From NCBI RefSeq assembly GCF_004359215.1, contig NC_090621.1, positions 2,222,590-2,286,589 of the forward strand: a stretch of DNA of 64,000 bases, in the 5' to 3' direction. Both the position numbers and the translations under genes were made by a program. Every line of letters begins with the position of its first letter. Within the stretch, counting starts at the first letter, position 1. Below, in pieces: positions 45,342 to 56,357 of the stretch. The DNA is from Bremia lactucae (Eukaryota; Oomycota; Peronosporomycetes; Peronosporales; Peronosporaceae). The notes under the pieces were generated by a model. The model was not told where the DNA came from. It did not search any database and saw nothing but the letters and a program-made list of their open reading frames with translations.

Positions 45342-45776
45342 TGTAACGGGGCACTACGACTTGTACTGCTTCAGTACAAGTCCACTTCGCACTGCTTCAG
45401 TTGCGAGTGGTGCCTTACGTAACTTAACGTACTTAAGTACATGCAGATGAAGACTTATCTTCAAGACAATTACCTTAAAGAGGGTTAAATGAAAACTGTA
45501 CTAATATAATTAAGTTTCTCTTCTTTCTATCTGATAATGCGACTTTTATAAACTAATACTAAAAACGCAATTGAAATCTTATCTCTTACTCTTTTTTTCG
45601 TTTACAGCTGATTAGTCTGCGGGATAAATAGATATAACTGCTTATACCTATTTATGGATAAGATTTTCGAGCATTACTATATCAAGTAATATTCTCCAAA
45701 TGTTCTCTACCTTTTGGATAATATATTAATTAACAACCGTAAGTGTTAATTTCATGTAACGATGCACCCCGTCACA
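45342..45776 (-). repeat. LTR-A, 5' LTR of nested element
   Basis: 435 bp; right end CCCCGTCACA followed by GCCGA. Confidence 0.85.
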
Positions 45777-45781
45777 GCCGA

Positions 45782-46860
45782 GTCCATTCAACATGAACTC
45801 GACGTGGCCCAAGATAAAGTAGCATTGCTTAACCAGCAAGGCTCCCAACACGCGGAGTTAAGAGAACAGGGTGCTCAACAGTTGGAACAAGTGAGACAAC
45901 AGCATGTTAATGCTGCAAACGGCTGACGCTTCTGTGTCGACCCGAAAGCTTAAAGATAGAAAATTTTAGTTTGAGGCAGTCGAAGGCGAATACCTTTTGA
46001 GATGGTTCGTCGAGTTAGACGACGCCATAGAAGCTCGTCGTATCAGTGATGATGTGGCGGAAGTATCAGTGATGATGTGGCGGAAGTGAAATTTGGCATG
46101 TCCAATTTAGCCGGACGTGCCAAATCTTGAGCCTTGGGGCTCAAGCTTCACAACCCATTAATCTTTAAGTTGTATGTGGTCTTTAAGTTTCGACTCACAG
46201 CATTTGAGCCGCCACGTGCCGAATTTAGGGCTCGGGCTGAGCTCCTGGACATGAAGTAGGGTAAGCGTGACTTTCACGCTTATGCCCAACACACACGATA
46301 CCTGGTCAGTTGTATCGATCTAATTGATGAACAAAGGCAGGTAACTGTATTAACTAAAGATCTTGCAGACGGTCAAGTTAATGCCCACCTGTTTCGGCTA
46401 GAATAGAGTCGCTCGACCAAGCGATATCAATAGCGGAACATGAGGACTTCATCCTGAAACAGGCTTTCGTTGACACGGTTGCGTATCGTCCACCGAGACG
46501 ACAAAAAAACGGAGGTTGAGAACCCATGAATCCCTCTTATGTTGAGAGCGAAAAACCTCGCTCTGAAGTAACAAAGATTACAAAAAAATAATCGTTATCA
46601 AAAAATGGGCTACTACGCATATGGGGGTAGTGTTTCACGGCTAGTGCCTAAAAGCACTGAGCGAGTAGACCGACCTCTCACTAGGAACAGCGGAGGACGC
46701 GGATCTGCGCTGTTGCGAAATTGGAACGCAAGGCAAATCGACAAAGAACGGTCGGGGTCAGAAGGAGTGGAGCGCCCTACCGATATAGCGACGTCAAAAG
46801 AATTGGCAGGCCTTTTTTGTTTTTCTGACTAAAGATGCTCCTCGCACACAAACATTGTGC
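45782..46860 (+). pseudogene. Family B gag, C-terminal part
   Basis: HELDVAQDKVALLNQQGSQH and EQGAQQLEQVRQQHVNAANG, then broken capsid text. 46605-46832 holds a decayed zinc knuckle (MGYYAYGGSVSRLVP) and the linker before the protease. Confidence 0.7.
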
Positions 46861-46929
46861 ATAATTGCCCCAGGGGACGAGGTTACATCATCACCCAAGC
46901 AACAAAACTTTCAAATAAGGTGCCACTTA

Positions 46930-47760
46930 AGTCCCTAGTCGATTCTGGGGCGTCAAATGACTTCTATTAGATGCCAATCGCTAGAAGATCGCAGACTCAA
47001 ACGTACTGAGCGCTATATCTCTCTAACAAGGATATCAGCGCGCTTAGCAACAGGCCCATCTATAACAATTAAGAAACGTATAGTTGGTAACCAAAACACG
47101 TTAAAACGTAAGCAGTACGATGATGATTTCATCGTTTTCGATTTGGATGACAAATTCGATGTTATCCTTGGATTACCATGGCTCAGAAAGTACGAGCCAT
47201 GTTTAAATTGGCAACATCGAGCCGTGACGATTCCAGTCTCTTGTTTATCAGATGACGTCTTGTAGCGTCCACAAGCGTGTGGATGTCTGACGAGAGAGTG
47301 GAATGGCCTCACTTGTGGATCGGTCGTTTGCACGACTGCACAAGACCCTAGTGTGAAACCAAACACATTGCGGGGTTAGATCCCGACGGCTGTGTACAAG
47401 CACAAGCAGCGTCTAAGGTCCACTATTGTGATGTGGACATAGTTGCCGACGGCTGGGCACAAGAACACGCAGCGTTGAAGTTCGACCACTCGGAATAGTT
47501 GAGTGATACGAAACAAAGATGATTGCTATAAAAGCAACATCAAGAAAATTTGAAGCGCGTACAAGATACAGTGCGAAAGTCCAGTTCGACTGGAAAGTCG
47601 ATCGTAGAGGATCTCGCTGTGGTAGCGCGACCACAGCTAGAGGCTGTTGGGGGATCCTTCCCATATAATTTCTGTGGAAATAAGTCCCGGTCAAAGGTTC
47701 CCAGGTACCTTTGGAAATAAGTTTTAAAGAGCTAACTGAAACAATAAATGTCTTAGTAAA
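46930..47760 (+). pseudogene. Family B protease and linker
   Basis: LVDSGAS-type text at 46935-46960 is frame-broken. The frame 46957-47265 has RCQSLEDRRLKRTERYISLT, VFDLDDKFDVILGLPWLRKY. The linker ends at INVLVN (about 47760), where pol stops and antisense-ORF sequence begins. Confidence 0.75.
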
Positions 47761-47764
47761 CACA

Positions 47765-48253
47765 CTCCTCGCGGTCTCTGTTTTGTACATTCTGTACAAA
47801 GGGTGTCCGAGTTTGGAACAAAGGTTTGACATCCTTTGCCCGCTTGCAAGTGTTCCAATGCCGGAAAAGGCATCGACGTATGATTCCGTTTTATCCTCAC
47901 CCAGGCTTGTGAAGCCTGGATGAGTAACATAACGGAGTACGGTATCGATCTTTCGGTTGTACCAGAATACAGAACTAGGTTGCCCTTAGAGGACAACCAA
48001 GGCCTCTTTCAAGAGCAAACTGCAACGAACTGCAGTCCTCTTCTTTTGGCTTATGATAACATTAACGTTAGCTTGGCCTTTGGAGAAATCCTGGAGTAGG
48101 AGGTGACACGTCCCTCGCAGTAGACGCATTAGCGTCCACCAAAACTTTTTCCTTACTGATAGCTGCACTGATCTGTGCGGGTACCAGCTTAGCAACCTCG
48201 CGGCTCACGCGCACAGACTTCTTTGTCGTCATCTTAATTTTGGTCAAAACCAA
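47765..48253 (-). pseudogene. Family B antisense ORF, third copy
   Basis: The start at 48253-48100 reads KKSVRVSREVAKLVPAQISA and continues ANASTARDVSPPTPGF. The core remnant is near 47860-47765 (FQTRTPFVQNVQNRDRE in a shifted frame). It begins 120 bp from the 3' LTR. Confidence 0.6.
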
Positions 48254-48622
48254 TAATGCAAATCAAATTGGAAATTTAATTGAAATTAACAATGCAAAAT
48301 TACAGGGGAGGACATATAGTATTTCCTTTCACCCTAGATCAGTCGCCAAAGTGACTTTTGGTTGGGGAGGTGATATAACGGGACACCCCGTTACATAAGT
48401 ATTATCTCCTACAAGAGGAGTAATAAAAAATATTTTCTATTAGAGGAAAAAAATACAGATATGCAACATCATTGTCTTAATCAATTTTGAATAAAATAGT
48501 TCCTAATTACCAAATCTGGTGTAATTGATGCAATAAGACATTAGCTCTCTCTACTAGCTGATTGAAGTCTAAATCAACCCCACCGATCGCTATAAGACAC
48601 GGTTGTGCGGTGCGCAAGAAGA

Positions 48623-49074
48623 CAATGTGTTGCTTGATCATGTATTACTCCGAAACATAACGTGTCGGCCGAATGATTTTACAGTGCTGTTTCGAATTTA
48701 AAGTAACTTCTCGCCCTCAAATGGTATAAGTTACTAGACTTCTTAATCCCGAGGGATTAATCCCCCGGCAGCCGTGGATAAATTCCAGGAAGAAACCGAG
48801 ACATTAAATGTCTTGGTTAATGACGGATCGAGAGTAGGCGCTTCTACTCTTGATCTGCTTAGTTAGTTAGGTATTATTGTAATGAATTCAGTAATAAATA
48901 GAAGACCACTTAATTGAAAACGATGTTGATTGGTCAGAACCATCAATTTTAAATCTATCGCATGGTTAACAAGTCTATGCAATATGCGAACAGTGCGTCG
49001 CCCGCGGCTGCATGAACGGCAGCCGAAGGCGCCACACTATTCGCATACCTTATAGACTTATTAAACATGCGGAT
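48623..49074. other. Chimeric insert of family A pieces inside LTR-B
   Basis: Contains the end of a family A protease linker (48740-48845, plus) and the start region of the A antisense ORF present twice head to head (48870-48998 and 48999-49072). Confidence 0.65.
48959..49072. repeat. Foldback at the antisense ORF start
   Basis: Arms 48959-48999 and 49031-49072 are inverted copies (cgcatggttaacaagtctat versus the reverse of tatagacttattaaacatgc), with substitutions. The middle also pairs (cggctgc, gcagccg). Confidence 0.7.
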
Positions 49075-49264
49075 TTTCGTAGGAAACTCAATATAATAAT
49101 ACAGTTTTACTTTCCTCTATTCTAATGCTTAGTCTATAACTTAAAATTAAAGGCCCTTAGCTTCAGAGAAACCTTCTTCTGTCCTTTGTGTGCGTGAAGT
49201 TTCGAGGCACCTCACCTAACACTGTAATCAGTGCAAGGTAAACTAGTACTGATCAGTACTACCC

Positions 49265-50300
49265 ACGATGCGCCCAAAAGCTGTATTTTGCTTGCAGCGA
49301 ATATACACTTCTTGAGATTCGATGCTTACGCATATTTTACAGACGTGGTACAATATACTTCAACGTCCAACTTTTCGTTCATGGCTCTGCTGTGACATCA
49401 TTAAAATAACTCGGCTCGAAATCTTGCACCAATCGTATCAGGTTGGTTATTTATCTGTTGAATATTGCAGGGGCATTGCCAGACCCTCGTGAAGTAACCA
49501 GCCACTCTCATAACACTTCACTTGGGGTCCTTACGGGTGTGAAAGGAATATCTTGTCCACGCAAAAGGATCTGATAGATTCATCTATTAAATCGATTTAC
49601 TAAATAATAGTACTCTTTGACATATCTTCAATGATAACGTCTTTTCGTGGTATCGGCGTTTTAGCCGGTACAGTTACAGCGTTCAATTTATTGAATGCAT
49701 GCACAATCCACCATCCTCATAATGCTTTATGCACACAGAAGGTCGGAGAGTTATCTGGGAAGCTGACTTCTCACGTGGCTCGCTGCTCAGCGATCGGAAA
49801 CAAAAACTGTCGATCGCTAATACTTGTTCACGTGGCAATGGCCATTGCGCCATAACACAGTATTTCGAACCTGTGATTAGGTCGATTTCGTGTCGAGTTC
49901 TTTTGTCCTTAGACAACTTGCACGGTACTGATACAGGGAAGAGATCCTTAAATTCAATTTAATCCTTATATAGAGGCTTTGTATTCAAAGAACCTCAGGA
50001 TTGGGACGTAATCTGTTCAATCCGAGTCTTCTCATCGAGGACATTTTCATCATTCGTTGAGCTACTGAAAATCCGTTCGCTCTCAGGGAATACTATTCCC
50101 GACCAAATATTGGCCACGTAGTTGTCATCTGTGACAAGTACGCAAATCTGCTTGACTTTGCCACTCAACAAATCACGCAAGAACCGCTTCGGTTTAGACG
50201 TTGGCAATTCAGTTATCTCCGAAATTAACCTCGGAGGCGCTATTCGATCAAGTTTATAAGTGCCTACACTTGATCCATTGTTTACGAAAACGTTAGTTGT
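49265..50300 (-). pseudogene. Family B pol fragment (linker and RT)
   Basis: Frame 50357-49995 carries the linker (TTNVFVNNGSSVGTYKLD, SGKVKQICVLVTDD, VLDEKTRIEQITSQS). 49916-49683 is the RT start (DKRTRHEIDLITGSKYCVMA). Broken palm text follows to 49265, including a decayed F-x-D-D region (SYFNDV). Confidence 0.7.
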
Positions 50301-51127
50301 GTCAGTTTCCTCTCCAACAATCTTGTTTCTTTTGATATTTTGCCACATGCGAAACACGTCCCGGTAAACTTGTTTCTTGTTTCGTTTGATCGAAGAACTT
50401 TGCCCTTGACGCTTCTAGTAGCCTTCAATGCAAGTTTTCTCTTTACCAAAATGCCTTCGAATACACACGACGAAGCGTCTTCTTGGCCTGAAACAGATCG
50501 ATGTCCGTCATAAACTCGATATTTTGACGCTCTCATCCTATCTTTCGGATAGACTTTCTAGTAAAATAACGAGCTATCCATCTCGCGACCCTTCCTCTTC
50601 AATATCTTTAAATCGACAAGCAGAGTTCATCGAACTTCAGGGAGTATTTCATCACACTCACACCCTTCTCTATCTTGATCTCATGCGATGTTGACGCATG
50701 TGGACTCGATTGTGAATAATTCGGCGAAGAAAGTAGCTCTTCAAAATCTCCCATGCATCGTCTGTGCAGACCAAACCATGGATTGAAGACTTGGACTTGC
50801 CGTTGTGCACAAATTTGCAAAAGCCTTCATGTCGTTTATTTCCAGGTAGCCGCGTGAACGTCGCCTTTAACCGAGCCTACATCGTGTAGACGTCCCCTAG
50901 CAACCCTTTATTTGCGAGCTTCATTCGAGTGTTATACTCCCGCAATAAATAATTGTCTTCATTAAGAATAGTGTTTGCCTCCGCCGTATTTGAGCTCATG
51001 ACCTAATAATGTATATTCGCAGGGAGACAACTAGTAGTCAGGAAGTGTATTGGAAAGTATATTTGCCCTTAAAAGACTTACACATGCATCAGCTAGCTAG
51101 CTTGAAGAATTAATCAGAAGGTCTCAC
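50300..51127 (-). pseudogene. Ty1/copia gag fragment, copy 1
   Basis: Minus frames give the copia gag: N-terminus at about 51000 (MSSNTAEANTILNEDNYLL-type text), capsid-like middle, 50820-50608 (HEIKIEKGVSVMKYSLKFDE) and a spoiled zinc knuckle at about 50350 (GTCFACGKISKET). Homologous to 59062-59845. It is fused to gypsy B pol on the left. Confidence 0.7.
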
Positions 51128-51689
51128 CTGAGTCGTTTCCTTGCTTTGTCTAACCGAATGCTGAAGCCTGTAACCACTTTGGACCAGTTTCGAGCGCTTT
51201 GGAAACTTCACAGCTCTGCAAAGCGTCTATAAAGTCAAAGAATGATATCTTGTAACAAGGAATATCACGGATTTTGACTATACAGCATTGCTGAGGCAAT
51301 ACTATTTTTGGAGACTTCATATATGGGTCGATGATTTGAACGACCTACACTCTTCATTGCCGAGGCACTTCTGCTTTGCTCGACCGTCTGGTTTTACAAG
51401 CTGTCATTACGACCTCAGGATAGCCTCTGCACGCTAGGTATCCGTTTCATTTAGTGCCCGTGTCGCTCTTGTACTCTTCGAGGTCGGTTACTTTTAAAAT
51501 GAAATACCAGCTCCACCGTGTAAGGTAGTGGTGGCCTTTATATTTTTATCGACGCTTTGTAGTTGCACTTGTAGACTCCGATATGATGTCTCGTTGTTCG
51601 GAATTGTTTTGTTCGCCGGTGATGCGGCTATCGGTCAGCGTCACTTTCGTTCGTAACGAGGGTTAACTGACTTCGATCGATTTGAGTTG
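51128..51689. other. Unassigned stretch
   Basis: Probably the region upstream of the copia gag (5' leader or LTR), as its 51297-51340 part reappears at 59846-59885. No open frame recognised. Confidence 0.4.
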
Positions 51690-51773
51690 CAATCGGTCGT
51701 GTATAGTCAATGAATAAGGCAAACCGTTTATCAATCGGTCGTGTATAGTCAATGAATGTGGCAAACCGTTTAT
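51690..51773. repeat. 42-bp tandem repeat
   Basis: Units 51690-51731 and 51732-51773 (caatcggtcgtgtatagtca start) differ at two or three bases; a partial third unit starts at 51774. Confidence 0.85.
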
Positions 51774-51858
51774 CAAGCGGTATAAAAGTCTAAAAACTTT
51801 CCACTAAAATTTATGGGGTTCCATAATCTTCCTGTCGTAACTTTCGGTTACTATTCGA

Positions 51859-52080
51859 TTGATATTATTTATGGATTACCTGCTTATAGCCACTTTCTCT
51901 TTGGCTAACAGCTTAGCATATTACCGTAATTGTCTGTCGCACCGGACTTTATCGGCTAAGAGCCCCACCAAATTCGCAAATTTGAGCGGGGGCAAAATGT
52001 CTACTTGCCCAATATTCTGTCGACGTTTTCAGGAGATCTATTCGTCAAAACAAATTACTGATTGGATAGTGTGTTCTTAA
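51859..52080 (+). CDS. Small ORF with signal-peptide-like start, unknown
   Basis: 73 codons; the second ATG (about 51871) starts MDYLLIATFSLANSLAYYRN, a hydrophobic stretch ending in a plausible cleavage site. No RXLR motif, though R-T-L-S follows. It ends 30 bp before an LTR-B. It could be the N-terminus of a truncated secreted protein gene or chance. Confidence 0.3.
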   Translation: MILFMDYLLIATFSLANSLAYYRNCLSHRTLSAKSPTKFANLSGGKMSTCPIFCRRFQEIYSSKQITDWIVCS

Positions 52081-52109
52081 GTGATCCAAGTGAATACATT
52101 TCTTATGAA

Positions 52110-52418
52110 TGTAGCGGGGTGTCCCGTTACATAAGTATATATTATCTATAAGAGGAAAAATAATAATTATTTTGATAAGGAGAACTAAATGAAAAAGTGC
52201 AAAGTAATTATCTTTATTCATTTTGGCCTTAATTGTTCCAATATATCTAAATTGAGTAATATTGATGCAATCAGGCATTAGCTCTATTGATTGGTTGATT
52301 TAAGTCTGCATTAACCCCACCAATCGTTATAAGTCACGATTGTGTGTCGTGCAAGGAGGCGCCATATTTGGATAGATGTTAATATAATAAGTTCAGTAGT
52401 AGATAGAAGGTTGTTATG
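52110..52418 (+). repeat. LTR-B, truncated
   Basis: TGTAGCGGGGTGTCCCGTTA start, LTR-B course to gtagatagaaggttgtta, then joined to minus-strand B linker. Confidence 0.75.
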
Positions 52419-53600
52419 GAACATTTTTCTAAAAGAACCTGGAAACTTTTGACCACAGGTTTCCGAAAATTTATTCACACAGAAATTATTTGGGAAGTAT
52501 CCTACCCAACAGCCTTTAGCTGTGGTTGCGCTACCGCAGCGAGATCCTCTACGATCGACTTTCCAGTCGAACTAGGCTTTCGCACTGTCTCGCATAGACA
52601 GGCGTTTATTTAAATTTTGGATGTTGCTTTTCTAGCAATCATCCTTGTATTAAACCACTCAACTATTTCAAGTGGTCGAACTTCAACGCTGCCTGTTCTT
52701 GTGCACAGTCAGCAACTATGTCCAGATCACAATAGTAAACCCTCGACGCTGCTGTGCTTGTGCACAGCCGTCGGGATCTAACTCCGCACTGTGTTAGGTT
52801 TTCACACTGGTTTCCGGGAATTTTTCCCTCAGAAATTATTTGGGGTTATTCTCCCCAACACCCTCTAGCTGTGATTACACTACCAAAGCGATATCCTGTG
52901 CAATCGACTCTTCAGTCAATCTAGGACATCCGGACTGTTTCTTATAGATGGGCGTTTCAGAAAAATTTGAATGTTGCTTTTCAAGCAAGCATCCTCGAAG
53001 TTCGACGTTGTCTGTGCTTGTACAAAGCCGTCGGTAACTATGTCCACGTCACAATGGTGGGACTCCAACGCTGCCTGTGCGTGTGCTCAGCCGATCAAAC
53101 TTCACAATGTGCTGGATATTCACTCTGAGGTCTTGTGCAGTCATGCTAACGACCGAACCACAAGTGAGAACATCGCACTCACTCACAGGACACCCACATG
53201 CTTGTGAACGCTTCAAGGCATTGATCAGTTGGCCATCTGGTAAACAAGAGACAGGCATCGTCACGGCTTGATGCTGCCAATTTATACAACGCTCGTACTT
53301 TCTGAGCCATACTATTCCAAGATTGACATCAAATTTGTCATCCAAATCTAGTACAAAGAAATTTTCATCGTACTGTTTACCCTTTAACGTGTATTCGATA
53401 CCAACTACACGTTTCTTAACCAATTCAAATGGCATGTTGATAAGCGCACTGTCATCCTCGTTAGAGGAGTTATCGCGCTCAATAAATTTGAGTCTGCGAT
53501 CTTCTAGAGATTGGTGTCTAATATATTGGTTATTTGACGCCCCAGAATCGACTAGGAATTTAAGAGGCAACTTATCAGACACTTTCATCTTCAGGGAGAT
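52419..53600 (-). pseudogene. Family B/E protease and linker
   Basis: Frame 53588-53049 is an open 179-codon protease: LKFLVDSGASNNQYIRHQSL with an intact D-S-G-A, FVLDLDDKFDVNLGIVWLRK. The linker to the left (53040-52450) contains a degenerate tandem duplication of about 360 bp. Confidence 0.75.
52451..53120. repeat. Degenerate ~360-bp tandem repeat in pol linker
   Basis: Text at 52451-52640 (ggtttccgaaaatttattca; cagaaattatttggg) recurs at 52807-53000 (ggtttccgggaatttttccc; cagaaattatttggg), and 52670-52800 resembles 52990-53120 (gtgcttgtgcacagccgtcg). The second B element at 47400-47480 shows a similar short repetition. Confidence 0.6.
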
Positions 53601-54868
53601 GAGGTAAACCTCACCCCCTGGTAAAGATACACCTAATTTTTGAGTGGAAGAAGCAAGTTTCGTTGAGAGACCTGCAAATTGTTTTGACGTTGCTGGATCA
53701 GTAGGGCGCTTTGCACCTGACTCCTTCGCAACAACGTCGGATTCGCGTCCTCCGCTATTCTAAGCGAGAGCTTCTACGCAGGCCCTTGGGCGTGGTGCAC
53801 TACATTCATAGGCGTAGTGCCCTGTTTTAAACATTTTTTGTTATCATTTGTAGCTTAAAGAGCGACTTTTTTGCTCTCTACATACGAGAGATCCATGGGT
53901 TCTGGACCTCCGTTTTCTTGTCATCTCGGTGAACGATATGCACCCGTGTAGACGAAAGCCTGTTTAGGCTGAAGTCCTCGCGTTATGCTATAGAGATCGC
54001 TTCGTCCAGCGTTTCTAGCTCGAGCCGGATAAGGTGAGTCTTGAAAGGACCGTCTGCAAGACCTTTAACAAAAACAGTTATTTATGTTTGTGCATCTATT
54101 ACATAACTCACGATACAACTTACAAGGTATCGTGTATGTTGGACATAAGTGTGAAGGTCACTCTTGCCCTGCTTCAAATCCAAGAGCTCGGCTCGAGTCC
54201 GGAATTCGGCACGTGGCGGCTCAAATATTTGCCCGAGCCGGATCTTAAAGACCTCATACGACCCAAACCTAATGTGTCGTAAATCTTGAGCCTAAGGCCC
54301 AAGATTTGGCACGTACGGCTAAGTTGGAGATGTCAAATTTCACTTTCGTCGCATCATAATTGATATGGCGGGCTTCAATGCCATCTTCTTTTTCGATGAA
54401 GCACCTTAAAAGGGAGTCGCCTTCGTCTGCCTTCATTTTAAAGAATTTTATCTGAAAGCTTTCAGGTCGACGCGTAAACGTCGGCCAGCTGGCAGCATGT
54501 AAATGCTGCTAGTTAACTCAACAGCTCAAGCTTTTGATCACCCTGTTCTCTCAACACCACCGCGTGCTGAAGGCCTTGCTGAAGAAGCAAGGCTACTTTT
54601 TTCAGGCCCCGTCGAGTTCCTGTTTTATGAACTCGGCTATGGCCGCACGCTGTTCATCTCTTTCCAGAGTGTACAGTATGGCGCCAACGGCTGGCCCGTC
54701 CACGACAGAGCTCATTCATTTGATCGCTCTCCATCCAAGGTCACTCAAATGATTAAATTCTTCACGCAACCTTCGGGGGCTGAATAGCTCCCTCCTTCTT
54801 CATCCAACGTGTCCATTTTGAATAATTGTGCGTAGTCGCTGACCGGACTATTAAATGCCACTAGCGAT
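53601..54868 (-). pseudogene. Family B/E gag, broken
   Basis: The gag start near 54705 has the SSVVDGPAVGAILYTL text typical of B. Coiled and capsid pieces follow leftwards to about 53820. A primer-binding-site-like complement lies at 54845-54866. Confidence 0.6.
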
Positions 54869-55140
54869 AACGGAACACCTTATACTAGTACGGGTAAGTG
54901 CTAGCTGGCCTTACAGAGCGTATCTTTCTAGATACCTTGCGAAACGGATGACGCTAGGCGTCATCCCTCCTAATGTGAATGCACCCACGTGCATCACATA
55001 CACAAGGGTTTGTCACAAATGTGAACCACACCCGAGTGCTGGGTCTAATTACTTTAATTGAGTAATTGATTCCCCCCTTAGTACACCAAGTGTACTTAAT
55101 GGGGACTGTGTCACGTTAGGATAATGTTAGCCCGTTACAT
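54869..55140 (-). repeat. LTR-E
   Basis: Adjacent to the gag above on its 5' side; runs from ataacggaacacc to agcccgttacatc. It shares gcatcacatacacaagggt with 17930-17950 and differs from LTR-B over most of its length. Confidence 0.5.
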
Positions 55141-55487
55141 CTTCCTTCAAAGCCTTTTGGTTCGGCCTGCTGTGAGAGTGACGGCTGAAAGCGCTTTATC
55201 GGGGTAGGTGGCACGGTATGAAAATCTATCGCCGAACTGGAGTCAATTGGTTAATAACCACAGCCATTATGAAAACATCATTTTAAAATACAGAATAAGG
55301 TTGATGCCCTTCATACGGAGCTGCAAGAATCAGAATGCCGTGTAATTTTTTTGTGCAGAGCTGGACTTGTATTATTTTGATGAAATATTCCAAGATTAAA
55401 TCCTATAAGATGCCTTCGGCTGTGGCGGATGAGCTAATCGCAATAATTATGTTTTTGTTCAAATAAAAATAAATTTCAGTGCTCTAG
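55141..55487. other. Unassigned stretch
   Basis: No element or gene recognised. Confidence 0.4.
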
Positions 55488-55940
55488 TGTATCGGGGTGT
55501 TCCGTTACATAACTATTATTTTCTAAAAGAGGAATAAAAAATATTATTTTCTATGAAAAAATAAAATAATAAGCACAAAATAATTATCTTTATTCATTTT
55601 GACTAATTAGATCCAATATCTTCAAATTGGATGATAGGTTAAATAAAACATTAGCTCTATTGATTGGTTAATTCGAGTCGAAATCAATCCCGTCAATCGT
55701 TATAAAACACGATTGCGCGGTACGCAAGAGGGCGCCACACTTAGTAAAATATTGATTAAATAAATTTAGTGGTAGGAAGAAGATCGTTACGTAGGTAAAT
55801 ATATTGTTTAAATTTTACTTTTCTTTAATTCTAATCCTTCAAATTACCTTTGGTAGCTAAAGCATCTTAGCTACTTAAAAACTTCATCTGCACCCTTGTG
55901 TACGTGAAGTTTCGGGGAACTTAACCTTCACGGTAATCAG
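55488..55940 (+). repeat. LTR-B variant fused to LTR-D, copy 1
   Basis: TGTATCGGGGTGTTCCGTTA start; follows LTR-B to cggtaatcag, where LTR-D begins. Confidence 0.75.
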
Positions 55941-56252
55941 TGTCGCAATACATATTAAGTGTTATCTATAGAGATGACATTTTGATTGGTAAAAGTAGGT
56001 ATTTATACTTAATGCGATTAAATATAAATCAGTCTGAAAATTACTACCTACTTAGTAAGTGCGCACGAGGAGCCGGATTACCGCTCCCGCGATGGAACTT
56101 AACTAAAGTACTTAGTGTGTTGGATGAGGTCGCTAACGCACCCACAACAACTACCTCACTGCACGCAAGAGAAGCTAGTTAAACCGCTTCCTCCCTGTGC
56201 TAATGTGTGTGTCTAAGTAGAGCGTGGCCGAATTACGACGTGCCCGCCTACA
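55941..56252 (+). repeat. LTR-D, complete, copy 1
   Basis: 312 bp, TGTCGCAATACATATTAAGT to GTGCCCGCCTACA, followed by a primer-binding site (tggtagcacttaaaac). Confidence 0.75.
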
Positions 56253-56357
56253 CTTGGTAGCACTTAAAACACTTCCCACGACCCGCATCTCTACGTGTGT
56301 ACGTGTGGATGAGCCTCAATATTGATTGGACTCATTTTCCCACCTCTCCGAACATCA

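Larger units (their letters stand above)
39862..45776 (-). mobile_element. Nested family A element with 5-bp target-site duplication
   Basis: Both outer ends are LTR-A ends on the minus strand (39862 and 45776), and the same pentamer GCCGA flanks them at 39857-39861 and 45777-45781. Inside, right to left: 5' LTR, gag (45291-44436), an N, then again LTR piece and gag (44434-43082), protease, a deletion, chromodomain, antisense ORF, 3' LTR. The gag/LTR stretch is thus represented twice around the N. Confidence 0.85.
39109..49262 (+). mobile_element. Family B element split by a nested A element
   Basis: 5' LTR-B (39109-39614), primer-binding site, gag start (to 39861), nested A element (39862-45776), rest of gag (45782 on), protease, a large deletion removing RT to chromodomain, antisense ORF, polypurine tract (ggttggggaggtga) and 3' LTR-B, itself interrupted. 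The gag text before and after the nested element joins across the GCCGA duplication. Confidence 0.8.
48374..49262 (+). repeat. LTR-B, 3' LTR, interrupted by a 450-bp insert
   Basis: TATAACGGGACACCCCGTTA at 48374 follows a polypurine tract. LTR text stops at gcgcaag (48622) and resumes at cgtaggaaactcaat (49079), ending near 49262. The insert is described separately. Confidence 0.7.

Noticed and set aside
47711..47923. 70-codon plus ORF starting MEISFKELTETINVLVN
   Set aside because: A chance fusion: the first part is the pol linker end, the rest is the reverse strand of the antisense ORF, joined at a deletion.
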